A stretch of DNA of 64,000 nucleotides, from contig OY998184.1 in NCBI GenBank assembly GCA_963921935.1, positions 27,655,067 through 27,719,066 of the forward strand, written 5' to 3'. The notes under the pieces were generated by a model. That model saw nothing but the letters and a program-made list of their open reading frames with translations, was not told where the DNA came from and did no database searches. The translations under genes were made by a program, and so were the position numbers. Shown one piece after another: positions 33,351 through 44,589 of this stretch; within the stretch, counting starts at the first letter, position 1; each line of letters starts with the position of its first letter. The stretch is from Galeruca laticollis (Eukaryota > Arthropoda > Insecta > Coleoptera > Chrysomelidae).

Positions 33351-34577
33351 TATAAGGGAGTTATGTATGTATGTAAAAATAATTAGACCGAGGATAATAA
33401 AAATAAAATATACTAAAGTAAACAAAATAAAATAATAGCAATAAAAATAAAATCATTACGATTATAAATTAACTAACCATTAAATAAACTATTAAAACGT
33501 AAAATAAAGATGGGGCGTTTGTCAGGAAAAGCGCTCTCTCGAGATGACACATCAGAAAAGGAAACAAAATCCTGAGTAACCAGTTCATAAGAGATTTGGA
33601 AAATTAAGCAACAACAATAAAATTAACTGTCACAAAAGTCTAATATATCAATCCCGTATATTTATGGTTCATTATTAAAACCAGAACCTAATCAGAATAA
33701 TATGTTTAAAAGAAATGTACAAATAATACATAAGATAGTTCAAACGTCTCTCAGGTCATAGGTATTAAAGGCAAACTCGCGAAATACCACTCTAAGAGCA
33801 CAACAATTGCTAGTCCGGAGTATTTATCATGATAAACAGTGTTATAGGCCTTCACTAAGATACTAGGGGCAAACTCGCAAAGTATCCACTCCTTTCAACT
33901 AGCGAAGTACGAAGGGCAAACTCGCGACGTACCTCAAATTAATGTATTGTTTGTAAACTCAGATATCAAATTCATAAATTGTCAAACACTTATTGTATAT
34001 AAATATATTTATAAATATATAGATTTGTCAACATAAAAGGTCAAATATGAATTAGTTTAAGTTATAATAGCTTATCAAAACAATATATCAAAATTATTAC
34101 AATCTATGGAAAAGGTTACTCTGTGAAAAACTCACAAATAATAATTATTACAAAGTATGAAAAGGTTACTCTGTGACAAACTCACCTATTTTACTGAAGC
34201 GTGTTCTTAATAAACTTTTACAATCACCACACTTTTCTCTGATTAGACTGAACTCTACTCTGTTAGATTTAATAATGATATGCCTTCTCATCAAGAAACC
34301 GGGAACTATGAAAAGGGGTGTTATAACCAATTTTGGTCTTTATTTCTTATGTGATATACAGCGTAAGATGCTATAACAACCACGGAAATGTTTAAGAATT
34401 TGGGGACGTGACTTTTACAAAATCTCATCGGCCCCAATATTGGTTTGTTTATGTTATCGAGATAAGTACCCTTGTTTCAGATTACTTCGACTAATTCTTC
34501 GTTATAGGAATTTTAGAATATACGTTAAAATTCAACCTTGAAGAATATGTTATATTTTAAATTCACTTACCCTGACA
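33351..34577 (-). repeat. 3' LTR of the gypsy element
   Basis: Direct copy of 39269-40495, same length. It contains three GGCAAACTCGCG-type subrepeats (near 33772, 33870 and 33912) and two copies of AAAGGTTACTCTGTGA (near 34109 and 34159). The 68-codon frame at 34173-34376 is LTR sequence, not a gene. Confidence 0.95.
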
Positions 34578-34614
34578 GTTCGGCCATCCTGCAAATATCT
34601 CGTCCCGAGATACC

Positions 34615-36289
34615 TTAGGCCCCTGGAGAGTCACTGTCATTATCCGAAGTCAGAACGACTCCGTCTTCTCCACTTTCGCTGTCGGTAGTATCCGAAATGC
34701 CTCCTGATGGACACCATCGACGCATACGGTCAACGGCTACAGTTCTTTCATAGGTCGATGCTTTTCTTGTGCGATAAGATTTGTCCATATCTTTGACAAT
34801 GTATCGATCATTTGGTAAAACGGTCTTAACAATCATTGGCCCACTATATGGGACATTCAGTTTTCGACTGGTCCCAGTTGAAATGTCTTGTTTTAAAATA
34901 ACAACTAGATCGCCTTCCTTGTAACATTTTGGTTTCTTTCTTTTTTTATCAAAATGTTTGTTTTGTTCAACTTGCGCAGCTCTAATTTTATTTGCGGCTT
35001 GCTCGCGCTCCCCAATTAGGTCTTCAAATAATGTAGCAATGGTATTAATTTCATCTTTAAGAGTTGTATCCAATGAGAAACTTCTTGGAGTGAAACCGAA
35101 AAGTAGTTGACTAGGTGTTTTTCCAGTGCTCTTATTGACCACTTTATTGATAGAAAATTGTACAGATCGTACTTGCTCGTCCCATAATTCTTCTTCGGCT
35201 ATAGACGGTAGTAACGCGCTAAGAATCGTACTGTTTAGACGTTCCACTTGGCCGTTTGCCCTGGGAGTAGCTACAGCGTTCAGCACGTGTCTGATGTTGT
35301 TTTGGCGACAGAAAGATTTGAATTTCTTGGAAGTGAATGAGCTTCCTTGATCAGACACTAATATCTTTGGAACTCCATAGGTAGCGAAGATATCCTTGAA
35401 ATAGTCGATTACGTATTTGGTTTGGGTGCTTATTGCTGCTCGTAAGAAGACAAATATGGTGAATGCATCTATTCCAACAATTAAATATTGATTGTTTCTT
35501 TTGGATTTTGGAAATGGACCTAGATGATCCACATGGAAAATATTTAATGGTATATCTCCTTTCGGTATTGGATGTAAGAATCCCTCCTTCTTTCCATGAT
35601 TTCTTTTATTGTATAAACATGGTATACAGCAAGATATGTACTGCTCTACATATTTCTTCATACGTGGAAACCAATAACTCTCACACAGCCTGTGTAGCGT
35701 TTTTTCCACTCCGAAATGCCCAAAATCGTCGTGAGCTGCTTTTAAAATGCGCTGCCTCATTCCTCTTGGAACAACCCAAAGTATTCCTCGAGCTGTGATC
35801 CTATATACTCTCCCATCTCGCAAACAGTAATTTTTGTAGATATTCTTCTCATTGTCCGTCTCTGGAGGTTTTGAGAGTATCTTATGTATCTCTTTTATTT
35901 TGTCGTCTGTTAACTGACCTGTCAGAACCCAGTCGGCTTCTTGAATATGTAAGATTACTTCACACTCCTCTTCAGTCCCATCGTTGGCAGTTGGATTACG
36001 ACTTAGTGCGTCTACGTGACCCATTCGTTGTCCTGGGCGATATTGGACTTCAAATGTAAATTCTTGAAGTTCAAGCCACCATCTCGCTATTCGTGGTAAA
36101 AGATTCTTTTTCCTGCTTGCAGCTTTGAGAGAATTACAATCCGTGACAACAGTAAAAGAAATTCCAAGTAGATAGCTTCGAAATTTCCTAAGGCTTTCGA
36201 CAACAGCCAAAGTTTCCAATTCGAAGGAATGATATTTTTGCTCTGTATCCGACGTTTGACGACTATAATACGCTATAGGGTGCAGACGT
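34615..36289 (-). pseudogene. Gypsy pol: RNase H (part) and integrase
   Basis: The open frame is long (first ATG at 36219, stop at 34615, 534 codons). It starts inside RNase H: ETLAVVESLRKF, then VVTDCNSLKAA with the catalytic Asp at residue 27 and HVDALSR at 68-74. Integrase follows: HHCC zinc domain (His163, His168, Cys198, Cys201), then the DDE core Asp231, Asp290 and Glu326 (VDHLGPF, VSDQGSSFTS and RANGQVERLNS). A GPY/F-like block (VPYSGPMIVKTVLPNDRY) lies near residue 455-475. There is no chromodomain or envelope after it. The integrase itself looks intact. The break just upstream, near 36290-36310, separates it from the RT frame, so RNase H is not continuous. Confidence 0.92.
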
Positions 36290-37210
36290 TCATATTTTTG
36301 CCTTTGGAACAGCTAATCCAACTTGGCTTGCGTCGGTGTGTAGTTCAGTGGCAGCTTCGGAATTAAATAGGCTTAAGACTGGACGAGTCACTAGAATCTC
36401 TTGCAACTCTCGGAAAGCTTTTTCTTGTTTTTCTCCCCATATCCACATCACATTCATTCTTGTCAAATTTGTTAAGGGTTTTACAATAATGGCATAGTTT
36501 TTAACGAAATGCCGGAAATAGCCGGTAAGTCCCAGGAACTGACGTATTTGGTGGATTGTTTTTGGTGTAGGAAATTGTTCGACTGCCTTTATCTTTTCAA
36601 GTCCAGGTTTTACTGTCCCTTGTTCAATTTCGTTCCCAAGATATGTGACAGATGTCTTCAAAAAGTTACATTTCTTGAGGTTTAATGTTAAACCTTCTTG
36701 CTTGAAAATTTCTAGTGTTTGTTCAAGAACTTGTAGAACATCGTCTATCGTTGGTCCAAACAACAATACGTCATCCAAGTAGAGTGCGGAATTTCTCTGT
36801 ATTGGTCTGAGTATTCGTGTCATTAACCTCTGAAAAACTCGTGGTGCCTTGCTTAACCCAAAAGGAACTCTGTTGTATTCGTATTGTCCTTCCGGCGTTA
36901 CAAAAGCAGTATAATGTTTTGATGCTTCGTCTAGAGGTATCTGATGATAGCCGAATTTTAAGTCGAGGCTGATAAAGTAATGTCCAGCTTGAAGTTTGTC
37001 GATTTGGTCGTCTATATGTGGCAATGGGTGGCTGTCCTTAATACAAAGAGTGTTCAATTTACGATAATCAATACACAACCTTTGCTCACCATTTTTCTTT
37101 TTTACCAAAAGGACGGGTGATGAATATTCTGAATCGGATTCTCGTATTATTTGATTTTCCAAGTGTTCGTCAACTATTCCTTTAACCAAGTTCTGTTCTG
37201 CTCTTGACAT
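36290..37210 (-). pseudogene. Gypsy pol: reverse transcriptase
   Basis: 306-codon open frame. The RT palm is well kept: SLDLKFGYHQIPL (Asp83), VPFGLSKAPRVFQRLM near 116-130 and YLDDVLLF (catalytic YLDD at 144-147). QFLGLTGYFRHFVKNY follows near 225-240 and the RNase H entry TELHTDASQVGLA near the end. The frame is cut off upstream by a TGA near 37217, where a single base change from CGA would explain the stop. Downstream it is lost by a small deletion near 36305. Family: Ty3/gypsy, possibly Mdg3-like, which I infer from the RNase H block style only. Confidence 0.92.
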
Positions 37211-37219
37211 ACGATAAGG

Positions 37220-38120
37220 TCAGTACGAAAATGGTTTTTCTTCACTCAACTTAATTACCATTTTGGCGGTTTTCGAGCATCCAAGTTCTTGAGTTGTTAA
37301 TGCAAAACAATCTCTATATTTCTTCAACAATTTGATTAAATTCTGTTTGTCTTTGGTAGTGACAGGCCCAACCACAATTTCCTCCTCCAGTAAAGGCTCG
37401 TCGATACCTTCATGTATTTTCATGACATGTTCTTCCGGATCCTTCTCTTCTATACACTTAAAAGCTCTAACGATAATCCTATTTTTCCTAAATTCTATCT
37501 CCTTATCTGCTAAACTTATACATGGCACTATAGTAGGTTCACCCTTTCTTATTATTACTACAGTGTAAGGAATGCAATATTCTTGACCTTCTTGTGGTCG
37601 CACTTTAGCGGCAACGTAAAGATCGCCTTCATATGAGTCACTGTGGACTTGCACATGTCCCCAATGATTTGGCAACAAAGTAGAGTTGTCCGAAATTCGT
37701 AGTTCAACTTTGTTGTTATTCGGTTCTACTTCTAGGCTACTAAACTCTGCTATAGTTTTGTGAAGGAATTTTAACGTAATATCATCCTTAATAATAAGTA
37801 TGTCGGGCATTTCTGTAAAATTCCTTCCCAACAAAATTGGTACTTCTTGTGCAATATTAGGAACCACATATGCTGATATATCAGCTTCCACTTCATCAAC
37901 TTTTATTTTAAATGATGTTGAACCTAATGTAAGAGTACGCCCGTTTCCATAACCATGCAACATAATATTATTGGTAGTGTCTACATTTAAGGCTAGTCTG
38001 GAGACTTCTTGTAACTGAATGGTTGTGCAAGAGCTTACTAAATCGATATACGCTAAAGACGGTGTTTGATTAATGAAAATACTTTTGTAAAATTTTTGGT
38101 TTTGTGTATCTCTTAATTGT
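37220..38120 (-). pseudogene. Gypsy pol: protease region
   Basis: The frame is open from just after a TGA near 38123 to the stop at 37220. AYIDLVSSCTTIQ near 38040 sits at the place of the retropepsin active site; the usual Gly after Asp-x is Val here, so activity is doubtful. Downstream, VPILLGRNFTEMPDILI near 37830-37790 matches the ILG block of pepsin-like retroviral proteases. The rest is the linker to RT with GCSKTAKMVIKLSEEKPF at its end. The TGA at its upstream edge, between gag and pol, could be a mutation or a read-through site; one copy cannot decide. Confidence 0.85.
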
Positions 38121-38141
38121 CAGATGGTTTGCTTTGCTTTC

Positions 38142-39044
38142 TCAGATCTCTTTTTGATAAAGCAATGTTCTTCCAAATGACCAACATTTCTGCAAAATTG
38201 ACAACGTTTTTCGGTATTTTTGTTTTGGTTGCGATTTCTTTCTTGACAATGGTTTGATGTGTCCTGGCTTATGGCAAGTAAAACACGTTAACGTGACAGA
38301 ATTTTTAAAGTGTTTATTATGACCCTTAAAATAACCAGGTTTACGTTTCTGCATATTTCTAGAATGATCCATTCTTTTCGAAGTGCTTGGTCCTAAATCC
38401 AAACTGCAAAGGTAACCATATAAAGACTCCGGTGATATGTGATTACCAGCCATAGCCCCAGTTTTAACCACGTTGTCGAAAATTCCTCCAATGATGCAAG
38501 AAACTGCTCTTTCTCCTGATATTTCGCATTTACTAAGAAGAGCTGATTTTTCGTAAAAATATTTGCAATAATTTTCATCGTTGCGTTTCGTTCTTCTCAT
38601 CATTTCCTGTAGATCCGCATAAAAATTACGTTTACTAGGAAAACTTTGTGTCAATTTATCTTTCCATTCCTCCCACGAGAATTTAATACTGGACAGACCT
38701 TTGTACCACACCTCTGCCATACCTTTAAGTTTTGACATTGCGAAATAAATTGTCGCTTCTTCGGACCACCCAAAAACGTCCTTAAATTCATCTACTTTGG
38801 AAGTCCAATCGTTGACAGTCAAATCTTGTTCTTCCGGATTAAAAACGGGTACCATATCTCCACGCATAACAGGGACGTTATATTTTCCATGTTGTTGCGC
38901 ATTGGACTCAACAAGGGTAGTTATTATTGCCGTTAAACGATCGATACTCCTATCAGTGTCGGTATACTGCGAAGAACTTGTTTGAGAACTAATAGAAGCC
39001 GCCTCTAATGTCAGCTGTCGTTTATGTCCTCGTCGAGTATTCAT
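38142..39044 (-). pseudogene. Gypsy gag, frameshifted in the zinc knuckle
   Basis: 300-codon frame starting MNTRRGHKRQLTLEA. The capsid-like centre (NDWTSKVDEFKDVFGWSEE, then AMSKLKGMAEVWYKGL and SWEEWKDKLTQSFPS) is the usual Ty3/gypsy gag retrotransposon region. CFTCHKPGH at residues 254-262 begins a CCHC zinc knuckle, but a one-base change near 38250 shifts the frame before its last Cys. In the other frame the knuckle and a second one (CQFCRNVGHLEEHC) can be read, so the intact ancestor had two. The last about 35 residues of the listed frame are therefore out-of-frame sequence. Confidence 0.88.
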
Positions 39045-39268
39045 TGTACACAGATTCCTGATAAGAAAGAAAGTAATACATATAATCGGTTCTATTTATG
39101 TGTGTCATCTCGATTAAGAGTGCAAAGAAATTAAATTGAATTTTGTTTTAAATGTTGTAAAATATTGGTAAATGAATATAATTTATTGCAATTTGTATTA
39201 TTTTTTTTGATCATTGTGGTAATTATTATGATCACTCTAATTAGATAATCATCCCACTTCTGAAAAAT

Positions 39269-40495
39269 TATAAGGGAGTTATGTATGTATGTAAAAATAA
39301 TTAGACCGAGGATAATAAAAATAAAATATACTAAAGTAAACAAAATAAAATATTAGCAATAAAAATAAAATCGTTACGATTATAAATTAACTAACCATTA
39401 AATAAACTATTAAAATGTAAAATAAAAATGGGGCGTTTGTCAGGAAAAGCGCTCTCTCGAGATGACACATCTGAAAAGGAAACAAAATCCTGAGTAACCA
39501 GTTCATAAGAGATTTGGAAAATTAAGCAACAACAATAAAATTAACTGTCACAAAAGTCTAATATATCAATCCCGTATATTTATGGTTCATTATTAAAACC
39601 AGAACCTAATCAGAATAATATATTTAAAAGAAATGTACAAATAATACATAAGATAGTTCAAACGTCTCTCAGGTCATAGGTATTAAGGGCAAACTCGCGA
39701 AATACCCCTCTAAGAGCAGAACAATTGCTAGTCCGGAGTATGTATCATGATAAACAGTGTTATAGGCCTTCACTAAGATACTAGGGGCAAACTCGCAAAG
39801 TATCCACTCCTTTCAACTAGCGAAGTACGAAGGGCAAACTCGCGACGTACCTCAAATTAATGTATTGTTTGTAAACTCAGATGTCAAATTCATAAATTGT
39901 CAAACACTTATTGTATATAAATATATGTATAAATATATAGATTTGTCAACATAAAAGGTCAAATATGAATTAGTTTAAGTTATAATAGCTTATCAAAACA
40001 ATATATCAAAATTATTACAATCTATGGAAAAGGTTACTCTGTGAAAAACTCACAAATAATAATTATTACAAAGTATGAAAAGGTTACTCTGTGACAAACT
40101 CACCTATTTTACTGAAGCTTGTTCTTAATAAACTTTTACAATCACCACACTTTTCTCTGATTAGACTGAACTCTACTCTGTTAGATTTAATAATGATATG
40201 CCTTCTCATCAAGAAACCGGGAACTATGAAAAGGGGTGTTATAACCAATTTTGGTCTTTATTTCTTATGTGATATACAGCGTAAGATGCTATAACAACCA
40301 CGGAAATGTTTAAGAATTTGGGGACGTGACTTTTACAAAATCTCATCGGCCCCAATATTGGTTTGTTTATGTTATCGAGATAAGTACCCTTGTTTCAGAT
40401 TACTTCGACTAATTCTTCGTTATAGGAATTTTAGAATATACGTTAAAATTCAACCTTGAAGAATATGTTATGTTTTAAATTCACTTACCCTGACA
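39269..40495 (-). repeat. 5' LTR of the gypsy element
   Basis: Same length as the 33351-34577 LTR and nearly identical. In the minus-strand sense it precedes gag by about 225 bp. Differences seen include 39353 (T versus A), 39473 (T versus A) and 40119 (T versus G). The 68-codon frame 40091-40294 mirrors that in the other LTR. Confidence 0.95.
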
Positions 40496-40499
40496 CTTT

Positions 40500-41535
40500 T
40501 ATCATAATTTCGATTCTTACTTTTATTTTCGCCTGTTTTTCTATATGTTACGTAATATGTTTATTAGGCTCCTAAAATAAACAATCTTATCTCACCTTGA
40601 ATAAATTAACATGGATTAACCCTGACCATTATATGGATATGCTTAACTAATTAACCTTTAATCTCCATAAGCATTAATGCGCTTTAAACCAAAATTAGTC
40701 AATCATCGACACTTATGGGGATTTGGAAATATGTAATAATTTTCGACACAATATTTAATGACTGTGACACTTGTTATTATCTTTAAACGTAGTCTGCCGT
40801 TAAAATAACGTCCTGTAAATTAAATAATCATGACAGTGAATATAAATCACTGCTGAACAAACCTTCATTGATATCTAAATGGTAAGTTCCTTGATAATGA
40901 AGAAATATTTTATTCTGGGGTACTTACAAAAGTGGCTGTTTCTAACTAATCTGGTTTGTTTGGCAATACAGGATGTTGTTTTACGACGAGTTTAAACTAT
41001 CTATATATTAGAATCTACATACACGATTTTGATACAAATTGGTATAGATGCATAACAGGTTACGGAAAATTTATTGAAAATATTATGACAGATATGCCAC
41101 TTCCGGTTATACTGGAAGTGAACGACACTTTGCTTATTTCAAATATAACACTCTATACTTTATTAACTTTTCGGATTCTACATTAAATTTCAATGTCACT
41201 TTGTGTTGAATACCCTATAGCAAAACTTATACTTATCGAGATATTAATATTTTTAATAAACAATTGACAGTTGAAAATTCTGTGTGAGCATCCCCAATAC
41301 CAAATAAAAAACATATTGTCGGGTTGATTGGTAGGACGATCAAGGTCATTGTTGACATATCGAAAACTTCTTTTTTGTATACGGGGTAGTAAAGTTCAAG
41401 TTCAAAAATGTCAAATATCTTCATTTCTCTATATTCTTATTCTTTTACTTAATTCTAAGGCCGAAAATAAGGGCACTTTATGTTCACTTCACTATACCCA
41501 ATCTTAAGCGATTTTGAGATATTAACATGTATTTA
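40500..41535. other. No recognised feature
   Basis: AT-rich sequence right of the gypsy element; short frames only (40956-41186, 41233-41424) without motifs. Confidence 0.4.
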
Positions 41536-41538
41536 TAG

Positions 41539-41657
41539 TTAACGAACAAGTGTATTATTAAGGACGATTAACAATAGAGATTATTTATCGAGCGGGCGGA
41601 GCGAGCTTGTTAATGTTCGAGATTGTTAATCGTCATTTTAATTCACGAGTTCGTTAC
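41539..41657. mobile_element. Short palindromic MITE with GC-rich centre
   Basis: Left GTTAACGAACAAGTGTATTA and the inverse of the right end (GTAACGAACTCGTGAATTAA) pair, as do GACGATTAACAAT at 41563-41575 and ATTGTTAATCGTC at 41623-41635. The centre GAGCGGGCGGAGCGAGC is GC-rich, in the same style as the MITE at 20741. No coding content. Confidence 0.65.
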
Positions 41658-41859
41658 AAAACTTTTCCGTTGTTATACATTCTAAGTAAATTATTTAATA
41701 ATATTGGAGTTCAGTTCAATCATTTTTTATAAATCATTACATGCAGTCAATGCCTGTCGTCAAGTCACATACTAGATTGTCACTGCTGTCATGTCTACCC
41801 CAACAGACTGTACTTTTGATTCTGGTGCCGTACGCTTCTTAGCGCGTTGGCGTTGTGTT

Positions 41860-42185
41860 CACTGTACAATATAAAGTCTTCCTTGCTCGGCTCTTCTGAA
41901 ACTCGTGGCGGCATCAGCGATGTTTCACCAGTTCTGGATATTGCGCAGCCAAGAGTGTTGTTTTCGTCCTAGTGCTCTTTTCCCTCGATTTTTCCCATTA
42001 GTATGACTTTTAGTAGGTTGGACCTATGGCCTCTGAAAATATGTCCTAGGTAGAATGTTTTTCGTTGTTTTACGATGTCTAGCACTTGTCGGTCGGTGTT
42101 TGCTCTCTGTAAGACTTGCTCGTTGGTTACATGTTTTATCCAGGGAGTTTTTAGTGACCAGGTTTCTACTCCGTATGCTGGTAGT
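41860..42185 (-). pseudogene. Non-LTR retrotransposon RT tail, second type
   Basis: Minus-strand reading from 42175 gives blocks close to ETWSLKTPWIKHVTNEQV, RANTDRQVLDIVKQRKTFYL and then GHIFRGHRSNLLKVILMGKI near 42010. This is the region after the RT thumb in insect endonuclease-RT elements. It is cut at its 5' side near 42185 by mariner-like sequence. Remaining coding quality is poor after 41960. Confidence 0.7.
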
Positions 42186-42760
42186 TGCGGACAATCCTTA
42201 TGTTAGTACCCGTGAAATTTCGCGCCAACAGGATATCAGTGTAACGTCCGTCCGAAGAATACTGCATAAAAACAAGATGCATCCATACCGGATTCAGTTA
42301 TGTCAAGAGTTACTCGACGATGACTTTCCGCGAAGACTTGCTTCTTGCGAGTGAGCTCAACAACAAATACATAATCAGATAGATTTCTTTGATTTTGTCC
42401 TTTTTGGAGATGAAGCAACGTTTCATAAGAACGGTACCATGAATAGACATAATTTCCATTACTATTCCACAAATAATCCCTATCTCACATCAAGTCGAAG
42501 TCGAAGTAGGTGGTCAGTGAATGTTTGGGGTGGTATAATTGGAGACCACGTAATTGGACCACATTTTTTCGATTGAAAAATGAATGGTCTAATTTATTTA
42601 GACTTTCTAGAAAATCATTTACCAATACTGTTGGAAATTGTTCCGCTGAACATTCGGCAAATAATGTGGAATGTATATGATTGAGCTCCGGTACACCACA
42701 CTGCTTTAATGCACAATCATCTGAATACCCATTGAAACGTTAACTTAGCAGTCAACATTT
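42186..42760 (+). pseudogene. Mariner-like transposase relic
   Basis: The frame enters at a helix-turn-helix: NPYVSTREISRQQDISVTSV and RRILHKNKMHPYRIQLCQEL (about 42200-42310). A break near 42350 precedes FVLFGDEATFHKNGTMNRHN at 42388-42445, with the first catalytic Asp, and then VNVWGGIIGDHVIGPHFFD near 42520-42570. MWNVYD-stop-APVHHTA near 42665-42700 stands for the second Asp region; the usual Gly codon after Asp is a stop. The third Asp region could not be read with confidence after 42760. No terminal repeats were found. Related to, but distinct from, the mariner at 54532-56882. Confidence 0.8.
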
Positions 42761-42769
42761 CTAATAGTG

Positions 42770-44585
42770 TTTTAAATAAATAATTCAGCTACGAATGTTA
42801 AATTTATTGGTGGAATATACCACACGTCTTCCTAGCCAATATTTTAAAACAACTATTTAAATGTTGGTGGAATAAACCAGTATAGATATTCAGCAAAAAA
42901 AATCCTGAATAGAATTTCGGAATGCGTGATTATTGGATACCTTTTTGGAGAGAATGGTAGTCGCAGAAATTCCGAAAAAAAGTTTTAAATATTCAGCTCG
43001 TTTAATATAAAACTTGTTCTTAGAATAATTTCGCAGGGATTACTGCGGAAACGCCAGGAACAGATTAATTCTGTGGGTAAATTCTACCAAAATTACCCGA
43101 CTGAAGAAGTTAGCTATAGATTTGTCGCCAATTTGTATTGTCTTACAAGAAATGGTCTTTCCATGAGAGCCTATTTATGGCCTAGCTATTCAACTGTAAA
43201 ATATACAGAGATTTATGTAACCAATGAAGATTTCTTGGATAACTGCCTTCGACTTTTTACTTCAAGCTAAGTAATTTATATTGTATGGCTTCACCAATTA
43301 TATTTTTACAGTTCGTTTTAGGTTTAAATTACATTTTCTTCACACATACTCACAATTACTAACCACTTATGTTAAATTATGTAACACGATTAATTTTTAT
43401 TGTTCATTATATTTATACATATTTGTAGTCAGTTGTTTTATTTATTATACAGGAAGACCTGAGAAATTGCCTTCAGCACATTTTTTTTATAAGTATTTTC
43501 TAAAACTAGCAGAGCACAGCAGGTAAGAGTTGACTGATAATTGAGGTTGATTTTTTTCTAATTTTGTTTAGGAACAAAATTAGTGGCGCCCTTTTATTGA
43601 CTTCACTTTACTGTTTCTTAGTTTTTTTATCTCTCTTTCTTTTTCACTTTTTTTTCCTCTTTAATTAACTTCTTTCAGATAACTGAGCCCTGAGAACTGG
43701 CTCTGTTATCTCCAATCTCATTGTCAGTTTGGAAAGAACCTACTCTCTTTTAATTTTTTCATTTTCTTTTATAATTTTTACCCTGAGAGTCAGAGTATTT
43801 GTTTCACCATACCCAGTAACGTTGAGAAATGATAGTCGATCTTTTAAAGATCGACTGCAAAGTAATATTGACGATTTGGGTGGCCAATTAATTATCAATT
43901 TACTGTTGACCTTTAACTAATGTTTTGTTATTTTTGTGAAAGAATTGGTCTTACTGTCACTTTTCTGTACCTTACTTCATTCAATACATTATTTTTTCAA
44001 CTTTTTGTAATTAAATTGACAATATCTCAGAAATTAATGATTTTAGTTATATGGAATGCCTGATAAAATAAAAGCTTATAAGGTGTCTTTTAACTTTTTT
44101 AAATAAAATACGGGGTGGTTCATTTGAGAAAATAGAGAAAATTATGTGTTCGACTCTTGGCCCTGTATTCAGGTGTTGTAATATACAAAAATAGCAGAAT
44201 ATCATGAATCTGGACCAATATTAAAATGTTACGTCTGCAAAATATTGATGTTAAATTGTTTCGTTTGGACTACACAAGGCGTTGAACTCACAACGATTTT
44301 CATGTACAATTGGGCATAACTTCTGAGATACCCTATATACTTATATGAAACTGTACATTGTGAGTATGGGGGAGGGAGGCCCATTCTGAATCTGAAATGA
44401 TATGTAGGGTGTCTCATTCAAAAAAAGGTATGTTTGTTTCACCCTGGTGATAGGGAACACCCAGTACAAATGAAAATATTTTTGAAATGTGAAGTGTACA
44501 GATGTCTACAATTTTCATATACAACTTTATTCTATGTCTTCTATGATAACGGATATATCGAACTTTGTCCACCCTGTACGTTGTT
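42770..44585. other. No recognised feature
   Basis: Short frames only. 44100-44580 has the look of an old dispersed repeat (phrases such as GGGTGTCTCATTCAAA and CACCCTGTACG that recur as element ends in insects), but no matching partner occurs in the window. Confidence 0.35.
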
Positions 44586-44589
44586 AAGA

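Larger units (their letters stand above)
33351..40495 (-). mobile_element. Ty3/gypsy LTR retrotransposon, nearly full length, minus strand
   Basis: Two 1227-bp LTRs (39269-40495 upstream and 33351-34577 downstream in the minus-strand sense) bracket gag, protease, RT, RNase H and integrase in gypsy order. CTTT at 33347-33350 and 40496-40499 looks like the 4-bp target duplication (5 bp possible). On the minus strand the LTR starts TGTCAGGGTAAG. By eye the LTRs differ at only about a dozen positions, so insertion is recent relative to the other elements here. No envelope-like ORF lies between pol and the 3' LTR. The coding region carries a gag frameshift, stops near 38123 and 37217 and a frameshift in RNase H, so this copy cannot make a complete polyprotein. 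Confidence 0.95.

Noticed and set aside
34173..34376. 68-codon ORF, repeated at 40091-40294
   Set aside because: Lies within both LTRs; duplication is due to the LTRs, and no protein motif is visible.
38797..38985. Plus-strand ORFs inside the gypsy element (also 35126-35350, 35463-35798, 37332-37568)
   Set aside because: All are antisense to gag or pol frames on the minus strand.
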